From positions 1 to 15,165 of the forward strand of contig JAHFVB010000044.1 of assembly GCA_023264755.1 (NCBI GenBank): a stretch of DNA of 15,165 nucleotides. Direction: 5' to 3'. A program made the translations under genes and the position numbers. The notes beneath the pieces are model-generated. The model worked only from the letters and a program-made list of their open reading frames with translations. It searched no databases and had not been told where the DNA came from. Below, piece by piece: positions 1-6,325 of this stretch (position 1 is its first letter; each line of letters starts with the position of its first letter). This DNA comes from Mycobacterium sp. GTDB lineage: Bacteria > Actinomycetota > Actinomycetes > Mycobacteriales > Mycobacteriaceae.

Positions 1-359
1 AGCGCGTCAAGCTCGCCGCCTAGCTGCAGAAGCGCTCGACCGGCCGCACCGTGTACATCCTCGACGAGCCCACGACCGGCTTGCACTTCGAGGACATTCG
101 CAAGCTGCTCAAGGTCATCAACGGGCTGGTGGACAAGGGCAACACCGTCATCGTGATCGAACACAACCTCGACGTGATCAAGACGGCCGACTGGATCGTC
201 GACATGGGACCCGAAGGTGGCGGGGGCGGTGGGACGGTCGTCGCCGCGGGCACTCCGGAGGACGTTGCGGCGGTAGCGGAGAGCTACACCGGCCACTTCC
301 TCGCCGAGCTGCTGTCGGTGGCGGCGCCGCCCAAGAAGCGGCGCAAGGTCAGCGCCTAG
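1..359 (+). pseudogene. uvrA: UvrA excinuclease ABC subunit A, 3' end, interrupted by an in-frame stop
   Basis: UvrA is the ATP-dependent damage-recognition subunit of the UvrABC nucleotide excision repair complex. The reading frame enters at base 3 and reads R-V-K-L-A-A-stop-L-Q-K-R, i.e. the tail of the second ABC signature, with TAG at 21-23 where UvrA proteins carry Glu (a one-base change from GAG). After the stop the frame continues as intact UvrA: Walker B with catalytic Glu ([12 protein letters not shown], 51-86), the H-loop region ([12 protein letters not shown]) and a Gly-rich turn. It ends in a basic tail, PKKRRKV (330-350). A GTG at 51 could start a 102-residue ORF, but this would lack the signature and Walker A. 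Either the gene carries a nonsense mutation that removes the second ATPase site, or the TAG is a sequencing error; the window starts too late to judge the rest. Identity is very secure, inactivation is not. Confidence 0.85.
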
Positions 360-1528
360 CCGAGCGGAACCTTCGCCAGGGGCGACGGGAAGCGTGCGTT
401 GACCCGCACGCCGTCGAGCCATTCGGTCAGCTGGTCGGCCTTGCGCGCCAGGGCCTTGGCGGACTTGGCGTCGAGCTGCTCGAGCAGTTGCACGACGACT
501 CGGCCGTCGGCGTCCTGACCCCAACCGCCGACGATCCGGCCGTCACACCACGCCGTCGGGCCGCCGTTGCCGCTGCGGTCGAACACCTTCCCCTGGTGTC
601 CGCCGAGATACCAGTCGCGGTCCTGCCAACCCATGGTCGTCACGTCGAGCCCCGGCAGTAGCGCGCACCACGGTTCGGCCTTCGGCTCGACGTCGAGGTC
701 GTCGGGCAGCAGGTAACCGGTGGTGCCGTCCATGTCCACTTCGACGGCGCCCACGTCGCGCAGCGCGGCCCGCGCCCACGTGAGGGTGTGGCCGAACCAC
801 CACTTGACGTCGTTCACCGTGGCCGGGCCGAACGTGCGCAGCCACGTCGTGACGAGCGCGGCCCTGGCGGCGTCGTGATCCACGGCCGTCGTGCCCGCCC
901 CGAGCCAATGGGTGGCCGCGACCCACCGGGGGCGTGACGTCGTCCAGGTGCCCTCGTTGGGGCCGCGGACCAGCAGTCCCTGGGCGGCCAACGCGGTCAG
1001 CACCCGCGGGGCGATGGGAGTCGCTCCGCCCCAAGGCTTTCCGGGTGCCGGATCATAGGCGCCGGCGAGTTGGGGGAGCGCTGAACGCAACTCCCGGGCA
1101 CTCGCGTGGCCGTGTTCGGTCACATGAGCGAGCACCGCCTCCGCAGCCTCGTTCAACCAGGTCTCGCCGTCGGAGGCGATACCCGCCGTCACCACGTCGG
1201 CGATCAACTTCCTGCGTTCGTTGTCGGCGACCCGGGTGCTGGCGGCGGCCTGCACGGCGGGCACGTCGCGCGCATCGAACACCCACAGCGTTCGTCGCAT
1301 GGCGAGCTGCTTGACCACTGCACGGTCGGCGTAGAGCGCGGTCTCGAGGTCGGCGACTCCGAACCCGGCGAGCCGGGCCCAGAGCGAAAGATAGGGCGTG
1401 GCCGGGTCGGTGGCATGCAGGCCGACCAGCCGGTGGGTGAGCTCGACGACCCCGTCGTCAGCGGCCTCGGAGAGGAAGTGGCGGCGGGCCAGCCGATGGC
1501 GCCGCTCCTCGACCGAACACGACCGCAC
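356..1528 (-). CDS. HTH_42 winged-helix protein, AlkZ/YcaQ-like putative DNA glycosylase
   Basis: 390 residues, the usual size for the winged-helix DNA-binding HTH_42 family. Characterised members are AlkZ and YcaQ (AlkX), glycosylases that unhook bulky alkylation adducts and interstrand crosslinks. Family-like segments are GLHATDP (residues 36-42), a helix followed by MRRTLWVF near residue 80, winged-helix segments at about 110-270, and [17 protein letters not shown] in the C-terminal part. In AlkZ and YcaQ the catalytic motif at the first site is QxQ or QxD; here it reads H38-A-T40, so glycosylase activity cannot be assumed. The start is GTG at 1526-1528, 2 nt after the stop of the upstream small gene, suggesting translational coupling. 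Its TAG stop shares the four bases CTAG (356-359) with the opposing uvrA stop. Family assignment is confident; substrate and activity are inference. Confidence 0.85.
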   Translation of the reverse strand: MRSCSVEERRHRLARRHFLSEAADDGVVELTHRLVGLHATDPATPYLSLWARLAGFGVADLETALYADRAVVKQLAMRRTLWVFDARDVPAVQAAASTRVADNERRKLIADVVTAGIASDGETWLNEAAEAVLAHVTEHGHASARELRSALPQLAGAYDPAPGKPWGGATPIAPRVLTALAAQGLLVRGPNEGTWTTSRPRWVAATHWLGAGTTAVDHDAARAALVTTWLRTFGPATVNDVKWWFGHTLTWARAALRDVGAVEVDMDGTTGYLLPDDLDVEPKAEPWCALLPGLDVTTMGWQDRDWYLGGHQGKVFDRSGNGGPTAWCDGRIVGGWGQDADGRVVVQLLEQLDAKSAKALARKADQLTEWLDGVRVNARFPSPLAKVPLG

Positions 1529-1530
1529 GC

Positions 1531-1881
1531 TCAGGCTTGGTCCGGCTCGTCGCGCATCGCGGCGCGGATTTCGGCCAGCTTCTCGGCAGCGGCCCGTTGG
1601 CGGGCCTCGTATTGCTCTTCGACGCTGCGCCCCTGCGGTGTCTCGGCGGCCAGTTCGGCGCCGCCGAGCGCGGCGCCGTAGCGCGTCTCGATGCGCTCGC
1701 GGGCGTAGTCGAACGTGGGCACTCCGGCGGCGGTGTAACCCGACTCGGTTCCAACGACCGGAACCGGGTTGGCCGGCTCGGACGGGGCCCGCACGACCTC
1801 GGCGGGAGGTTCGTCGGGTAACGCCACCTCGTCCACTACGACCTCGTCATCCGGGGCTGGGTCGGGCTGGGGATCGGACAC
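1531..1881 (-). CDS. Small acidic/charged protein of unknown function upstream of the HTH_42 gene
   Basis: Not recognised. With the GTG at 1879-1881 the product is 116 residues. It has an acidic, Pro-rich, probably disordered N-terminal half (SDPQPDPAPDDEVVVDEV) and an Ala/Glu/Arg-rich C-terminal helix (EEQYEARQRAAAEKLAEI) that could form a coiled coil. There is no signal peptide or membrane segment. An upstream in-frame TTG (1921-1923) would add 14 residues; neither start has a good ribosome binding site. The GTG is preceded by TACCGT (1889-1894 on the minus strand) and 7 nt, compatible with leaderless translation, and was therefore preferred. It lies 2 nt before the HTH_42 gene, so the two are probably one transcript. 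It is likely a real gene because no opposite-strand frame here looks like a protein, but its role is unknown. Confidence 0.7.
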   Translation of the reverse strand: MSDPQPDPAPDDEVVVDEVALPDEPPAEVVRAPSEPANPVPVVGTESGYTAAGVPTFDYARERIETRYGAALGGAELAAETPQGRSVEEQYEARQRAAAEKLAEIRAAMRDEPDQA

Positions 1882-1991
1882 CTCGCCAACGGTACGCCCG
1901 CCAATAGTTGGGATCGGTAGCAATTCCGGACCGCTGTACTCATCTCACGACGGCGCCATCGGGGCGACGCGGAGAACGAAGGGACAGTTCG

Positions 1992-2498
1992 ATGGGAATT
2001 GCCAAGAATCGAATTCTGGTTGGCGGGATTGGCCTGATTGCCGCAGCCGCCGTATTGGTCGGTTGTTCGGACGACAAGGGCAGCTCGGCGTCCTCCACCT
2101 CGGCCGCAACGGCATCCGGGCCGGCCCAGGTCAGCACCGGCGGCAACACCTCGGTCAAGGTGGAGGGCCAGGATCTCGCCGGCGTGGATATGAAGTCGGT
2201 GACCTGCGTCAAGGCCGGCGGCAAGATCAACGTGGCGAGCGGATCCGCGGGCGGCCAGCAGGGCCTGGGCGTCGTGATGACCGACGAAGCCACCCCGAAG
2301 GTCGAGTCGGTGGGGCTAGTGGTGGACGGCAACGCGCTGGCGGTCGCCTCCATGGGCGGGGCCTCGACCGGGTCCGCCCAGGTCGCCGTCGACGGCAACA
2401 ACTACACCATCACCGGTGAGGCGGTCGGCGCCGACATGAAGAACCCGATGGCGGGCATGATCACCAAGAAGTTCGAGATCAAGGTCACCTGCAACTGA
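1992..2498 (+). CDS. LpqH-family (19 kDa antigen) lipoprotein
   Basis: 168 residues, exported and lipid-anchored. There is a basic N-terminus (KNR), a hydrophobic stretch at residues 8-23 and a lipobox L22-V-G-C25 for signal peptidase II. A Ser/Thr/Ala-rich linker (about 29-54) follows, then the Myco_19_kDa domain. That domain shows the family pattern seen in LpqH: VTC at Cys72, VESVGL, NNYTITGEAVG and a closing FEIKVTC with Cys167; the two Cys probably form a disulfide. M. tuberculosis LpqH is a TLR2-active surface antigen; whether this copy is the orthologue or a paralogue cannot be settled here, so no symbol is given. The ATG at 1992 is chosen because AAGGGA (1979-1984) lies 7 nt upstream and the signal peptide starts there; the frame is open upstream to 1908 but that part is not signal-like. 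A strong hairpin follows the stop. Confidence 0.9.
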   Translation: MGIAKNRILVGGIGLIAAAAVLVGCSDDKGSSASSTSAATASGPAQVSTGGNTSVKVEGQDLAGVDMKSVTCVKAGGKINVASGSAGGQQGLGVVMTDEATPKVESVGLVVDGNALAVASMGGASTGSAQVAVDGNNYTITGEAVGADMKNPMAGMITKKFEIKVTCN

Positions 2499-2509
2499 CG
2501 GGCGACTTC

Positions 2510-2546
2510 GCAGGTGGCGGGCGTGCACTGCACGTCCGCCACCTGC
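2510..2546 (+). terminator. 18-bp hairpin downstream of the lipoprotein gene, probable terminator without U-tract
   Basis: Arms 2510-2527 and 2529-2546 are complementary over 18 bases with a single G-U wobble, around one central base (effective loop 3-5 nt). It begins 12 nt after the lipoprotein stop. No T-run follows, as is common for mycobacterial hairpin terminators. It also separates the lipoprotein transcript from the -10 box at 2564. Confidence 0.7.
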
Positions 2547-2563
2547 GGCCGTGGCGGCCGACC

Positions 2564-2569
2564 TATGAT
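2564..2569 (+). promoter_or_regulatory. -10 box TATGAT of a leaderless promoter for the TPR gene
   Basis: TATGAT matches the mycobacterial TANNNT -10 consensus. It is followed by 6 nt and then the GTG start at 2576, so the expected +1 coincides with the start codon. No Shine-Dalgarno sequence and no clear -35 element precede the start. Confidence 0.6.
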
Positions 2570-2575
2570 CCAGCC

Positions 2576-4306
2576 GTGTCGATCCCCGCCGAGTTGGAGC
2601 GCGCCCGCCGGCTGGCGTTCGCCGACGACGAGGGGGCGGCCAAGGAAGTGCTGCTCGCCCTGATGCCAGCGATCGAGCGCGCCGACCGCGACGATCAGAT
2701 GCTCGAGGTCTTGGCTCAGCTCGGCGAGTTGTACCTCGTTCGAACCGCCTACGACGGCGTGCGGGAGGCGGTCCGCCGGATCCGTGACTGCGTGACCATC
2801 TACGCGGCGATCCTGGACGGCACGGCGGCCTCCGACGTGGCGGCGCAGTCCCGGTTCGGCGACGCCGAGACGCGGCACCTGGTGTGCCGGTACTCGCGCC
2901 GGGCGCAATTCCTGGAAACCGGGCTCGCCGCGGCGATTGGGGACCATGACGGTGCGGCCGCCGCGTTGGCTCGGCTCGACGGCATGGAGGCCGAGTCACC
3001 CGAGCTAGCCGACGAGTTCGGCTTCCTAAAGACCTACGCTCGCGTGCTGTGCGCGGCCGCATTGGGTGAAGACGATCTGCACGTGCGCTCGGTGCCGCTG
3101 TGGCAGCAGGTCATCGAGGACCTCGGCGCGCTGTCGGGCGACGGTGAGCGGACTGATCGGCTGTGGGTGACCGGTGCCCTCGGCTATGCCCGATTCTGCA
3201 TCGAAACCGGTCGACTTGCCGAGGCCGACCCCTGGCTACGCCGCGCAGGTGCCCGCGCCGAAGCGCGCGGATGGGAATTGGTCACGGCCCGAACGCAGTT
3301 GGAACGTGCGACGGCCAGCTGGGCGCGCGGCGACCGGATGGGGACCGAGCACCTGGTCACGGCGGCATACCCGGTCATCGCCCGCTACGCACGCGCGGAC
3401 GACGTGTCCAGATGCTGGTTCTACTTCGGTCTGACGAGGATGGCCGCCGGCGGCTTGCAGGCTGCCGACGAGTGCTGGGAGCACTCCGAACGGCACTGGC
3501 GCGAGCTTGGCAGGCCGTTGCAGATTCACCGTATTCTGCTGCAACGCAGCTGGATTGCCATCCTTCGGGGACGCTATGAGGAAGCCATCGGCATGGTCGA
3601 GCGCGCCCGGTCCTTGCTCGATTCCTGGCCGCGCAGCAGCTGGTTGGCCTATGCGCGGCTGGACCACCACCTCGGTACGGTGTGGCGTGCCGACGCCCTC
3701 GCAGACCTCGGCTTCGACGGGGCCGGCGACCCCGACGAAGATTGGTCGGCCGCCGAAGCGCGCTATCGGGAGGCGCTGGGCGTCACTCGGGCCGAGCCAG
3801 GAACGCAGCGGTATCGTCGTGCCCTCGACAAGCTCGCCCGAGCAGCGGACCTGAAGGTACCCGCCGCGTTGGCGGTCGATTCCGTGCGGTATTCCATCGC
3901 CGACGCCGAAGCCAGGTCGCAGTGGGCCACCTGCATCTCCGCGCCGTTGCTGGCCGGTGCATTCGCCGTGGCGTGGGAGTCGGAGCAGACCGACTTGATC
4001 AGTGCGTTGATCGAATACCACAGCGCCCGAGGCACCTTCAGCGCGGACCTGCCACCGAGCGACGGGCTCGAGTGGGCTCGGGTGGCCGTCGCGCCCGCGC
4101 CGATCGGCAACGTCGACGAACTGGCCCTGGTGGCCTCCGGGCCGGCGGCCGCGCCCGGTCCAGCGTTGACACGACTGGCCCCGCTGCCTCCATTGCAAAT
4201 GGATCCCACCGGAGGCCTGCTACTCACCGACTACCGCGAGCTCGCGCTGCAGCGCTACGGGCAGCACGTCACCACCGCAGAGCCGGCGTGGTCGACGTGG
4301 CCCTGA
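2576..4306 (+). CDS. TPR-like helical-repeat protein, partner of the adjacent CHAT protease
   Basis: 576 residues, soluble, nearly all helical, with no signal peptide. TPR-like helix pairs can be seen around residues 196-235 (GALGYARFCIETGRLAEADP), 283-313 (FYFGLTRMAAGGLQAADECW), 318-353 (QRSWIAILRGRYEEAIGMVE) and 385-405 (DWSAAEARYREALG). The repeats are degenerate, so exact limits are uncertain. In many CHAT peptidases TPR repeats are fused N-terminal to the protease and act as sensor or scaffold; here they sit in a separate gene whose end overlaps the CHAT gene by 19 nt, so a physical complex is likely (inference). The GTG at 2576 is chosen because the protein pattern starts there and a -10 box ends 6 nt upstream, indicating a leaderless mRNA. 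The ligand is unknown. Confidence 0.85.
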   Translation: MSIPAELERARRLAFADDEGAAKEVLLALMPAIERADRDDQMLEVLAQLGELYLVRTAYDGVREAVRRIRDCVTIYAAILDGTAASDVAAQSRFGDAETRHLVCRYSRRAQFLETGLAAAIGDHDGAAAALARLDGMEAESPELADEFGFLKTYARVLCAAALGEDDLHVRSVPLWQQVIEDLGALSGDGERTDRLWVTGALGYARFCIETGRLAEADPWLRRAGARAEARGWELVTARTQLERATASWARGDRMGTEHLVTAAYPVIARYARADDVSRCWFYFGLTRMAAGGLQAADECWEHSERHWRELGRPLQIHRILLQRSWIAILRGRYEEAIGMVERARSLLDSWPRSSWLAYARLDHHLGTVWRADALADLGFDGAGDPDEDWSAAEARYREALGVTRAEPGTQRYRRALDKLARAADLKVPAALAVDSVRYSIADAEARSQWATCISAPLLAGAFAVAWESEQTDLISALIEYHSARGTFSADLPPSDGLEWARVAVAPAPIGNVDELALVASGPAAAPGPALTRLAPLPPLQMDPTGGLLLTDYRELALQRYGQHVTTAEPAWSTWP

Positions 4307-5607
4307 CCGAACGGCCGACGTTGGTGATGCGGTTCGCGGACGTCGGCACCGCGACCTATGCCAGCCTGCGGGTGGTCGGCCAACCCGCGCGCACCGTCAC
4401 GTGGGTGGTGGAGGAACCGTTGGTGCTGGCCGCCCTGGAAGAGCTCGGCGATGCGTTGCCCGAACCCAAGACCGGGGAATCGGCGACCGAAGCCTTGGCT
4501 CGGGCCCTCGGAACCGGACCGCTGGCGCAACCGGCCACGGAGCTGTGGCTGGCGTATCGGCTGGGGGTCCTGCTGCTGTCCGACGCGGCCTGGCAGCTCC
4601 TGCTCGAATGCGTCGACTCGCCGCGGGCGGTGCTGTTCGTCTCTCCGAGTGCCCGGTTGGCGACGGTGCCGTGGGGTCTGCTCGCCGTGCCCGCGGTGCG
4701 GCCGGCGGCCGAGGACCTGGTCCGGGCCCGGGTCGCGGCCGTCACCCAGCAAGGTCCGAAGGCGGCGCGCATTCCGTGGCCGCACGACGACGTGCATTCG
4801 TTGACGGAGGGTTACCGCCTGCTGGAACTCGTCGAGGTCCTGATGGCGGTGCCCGCCAACATCGCGCACGGCCAGCGCTCTCCCGTCACCTGGGCGGACC
4901 GGGCGGCCCGGCCACCCCTGCTGGTGCTGGATCCGCGAGTGCCCAACCAGCGTCCGGACTCGACGCTCGGCTCCGTGCTGGGGCGGCCGGGGTCGGACAC
5001 GGTGCTGGCGCAGCACTTTGGGCGGCTCGCGGAGCGGACGGCGGTGTGGCCCGAAGTCGCTGCGGCGGTGGAGTTGTTCCGGCGCACCGACGAGGACTGG
5101 GCCTGGCTGGTTGGGCGGCTCGGCGACGGCCCAAGTCGGCTGCTGTTCGTCGGCCACGCCACGGCCGCCGACAGCGGGCGGGCCGACCAGGCGGCGCTGC
5201 ACGTGGCCGACGAGCGACCCCTGACGGCTTCGGACGTCATGTCGCTGCGCTTGACCATGCCTCCGCGGGTGGCCCTGCTGGCGTGCGCCTCCGGTGGCGA
5301 CTACCGCTTCGACGAGGCCACCGGCCTGGTGGCGGCGATCGTGCTGGGTGGTGCCCAACTGGTCACCGCCACCTCGTGGTCATTGCCGACGACTGCGGGG
5401 TATCACAAGTTCACCCCGGCACCGTCGGGTGATCCCATGGCCGAGACCGTCATCGCGGTCGACGACGCTCATCAGAGGACGGACGCAGGTTGCGCGGTGA
5501 ACGCATGGCAGCGCGCGCAGCTGCGCCGGTGGCGCGTCGGCGAGTTGGGGGCCAGTCCGATCTACTGGGCGGCCCTGGTCACCTTCGCCGTCGACGGGGT
5601 GCGATGA
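4288..5607 (+). CDS. CHAT-domain (caspase-like) peptidase
   Basis: 439 residues from the GTG at 4288. CHAT domains are clan CD cysteine peptidases related to caspases and separase; characterised bacterial ones cleave gasdermins or, in the gRAMP-bound Craspase, Csx30. The C-terminal half has the family marks: LLFVGHATA with the presumed catalytic His290, VALLACASGGD with the nucleophile Cys333, VLGGAQLVTATSWSLPTTAG after it, and the closing SPIYWAALVTF typical of CHAT ends. Residues 1-200 are a mixed alpha/beta N-terminal part without recognised motifs. The start overlaps the TPR gene by 19 nt; GTG at 4297 is an alternative (10-nt overlap). GCAGAG (4277-4282) is a weak ribosome binding site, so coupling to TPR translation is likely. 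The stop is 5 nt from a convergent gene. Protease class is confident; substrate is unknown. Confidence 0.88.
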   Translation: MVDVALTERPTLVMRFADVGTATYASLRVVGQPARTVTWVVEEPLVLAALEELGDALPEPKTGESATEALARALGTGPLAQPATELWLAYRLGVLLLSDAAWQLLLECVDSPRAVLFVSPSARLATVPWGLLAVPAVRPAAEDLVRARVAAVTQQGPKAARIPWPHDDVHSLTEGYRLLELVEVLMAVPANIAHGQRSPVTWADRAARPPLLVLDPRVPNQRPDSTLGSVLGRPGSDTVLAQHFGRLAERTAVWPEVAAAVELFRRTDEDWAWLVGRLGDGPSRLLFVGHATAADSGRADQAALHVADERPLTASDVMSLRLTMPPRVALLACASGGDYRFDEATGLVAAIVLGGAQLVTATSWSLPTTAGYHKFTPAPSGDPMAETVIAVDDAHQRTDAGCAVNAWQRAQLRRWRVGELGASPIYWAALVTFAVDGVR

Positions 5608-5612
5608 GGTCT

Positions 5613-6260
5613 TCAGCTGGGTGGTACGCAGACGGCGACCGCGGACTCGTCCCCGCGGCGGTAGTACGCATCGACGATGCCGCCCGGCGCGAGGTCGGGC
5701 AGTGCGGACGCCGGAACCAGGGCCAGCTCGTGCGCGGGGAACTGGCCGCCCTCGGGTCTGCTGACCATCAGGTCGAGCTCGACCTCGCGGAAGTCCTCGC
5801 GCGCCTCCCCGGTCGCCCGCATCGCCGTCACCACGCCGTGGGTTCGGATCCCGTGCCGGATCAGCTCGAGTTGGGCGCAGGTCACCAGACCCTTGCGGAC
5901 CAACATCCGGTCGAAGGCCGACCGGACCGCGACGATGTCGTCGGCCAGCGAAAGCCGTTCGCGAGCTTCGGGATCGAAGGACACCAGCAACACGACTCCC
6001 GGTCGCAGCCCGGATACCAAGGGATCGTCGGGGAGCTGACGCAGCCGACCCACGAAGTGCTGGCCCGACACACTTTCGACCTCCACGGTGATCGGACCCG
6101 TCACGGTCCGTACCGTGCCCACCGCTACCGAGTTGCAGGTACGGGGTGCGGCACCGAGCCGCCGGGCCCGGTGCGGGGGGCGGCGCCCCGGGCGCGCCAA
6201 CGCAACGCCGAAGGCAACGCACACGGGGATCATCAGCAGCAGCGACAGAGCTTCGGGCAT
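5613..6260 (-). CDS. Small membrane-anchored protein with two similar beta-rich domains
   Basis: 215 residues from the ATG at 6258-6260. One N-terminal transmembrane helix (about residues 3-22) is followed by an Arg-rich stretch (RPGRRPPHRARR), so the bulk should face the cytoplasm. Two stretches share a pattern: residues 43-105 (GTVRTVTG ... LVSGLRPGVVLLVSFDP) and 141-212 (GVVTAMRATG ... ALPDLAPGGIVDAYYRRGD). Both run from a beta strand with T-G, through alternating beta residues, to L-x-P-G, a hydrophobic strand and an acidic turn, as seen in small beta-barrel domains of actinobacterial membrane proteins. A helical linker (106-140) joins them. Function unknown. A TTG at 6297-6299 would add 13 residues; neither start has a clear ribosome binding site, but the ATG directly precedes the membrane helix. 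It lies convergent to the CHAT gene and divergent from the next operon, suggesting island membership. Confidence 0.75.
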   Translation of the reverse strand: MPEALSLLLMIPVCVAFGVALARPGRRPPHRARRLGAAPRTCNSVAVGTVRTVTGPITVEVESVSGQHFVGRLRQLPDDPLVSGLRPGVVLLVSFDPEARERLSLADDIVAVRSAFDRMLVRKGLVTCAQLELIRHGIRTHGVVTAMRATGEAREDFREVELDLMVSRPEGGQFPAHELALVPASALPDLAPGGIVDAYYRRGDESAVAVCVPPS

Positions 6261-6313
6261 GCCAGCATGGTCCGCCGGCGACTCGGCTACCGAACCCAAC
6301 TTCTTGCTGGCCC

Positions 6314-6319
6314 TATCCT
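6314..6319 (+). promoter_or_regulatory. -10 box TATCCT of a leaderless promoter for the second island operon
   Basis: TATCCT fits TANNNT and ends 6 nt before the ATG at 6326, the same geometry as the TATGAT/GTG pair at 2564-2576. No Shine-Dalgarno sequence precedes the ATG. It lies in the 65-bp divergent gap with the minus-strand membrane protein gene. Confidence 0.6.
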
Positions 6320-6325
6320 GGGCCG

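Noticed and set aside
1908..1991. In-frame upstream extension of the lipoprotein gene
   Set aside because: The extension would put 28 non-signal residues before the signal peptide; the ATG at 1992 has a ribosome binding site and starts the lipoprotein signal.
3236..4198. Minus-strand open frame of 320 codons opposite the TPR gene
   Set aside because: Shadow of the TPR gene with no recognisable protein features.
3682..4287. Open frame upstream of the CHAT gene, which would fuse about 200 residues to it
   Set aside because: It lies inside the TPR gene in another frame and reads as Arg/Pro-rich shadow sequence; the TPR frame has regular helical repeats to its own stop, so this is not a frameshifted fusion.
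4255..5358. Long minus-strand open frame opposite the CHAT gene
   Set aside because: Its product is Arg/His/Gln/Gly-rich without domain pattern, as expected for the complement of GC-rich coding DNA; the plus frame has clear CHAT motifs.
6146..6325. N-terminal extension of the 439-residue protein
   Set aside because: Low-complexity Arg/Ala/Gly sequence antisense to the membrane protein gene; a -10 box directly precedes the ATG at 6326.
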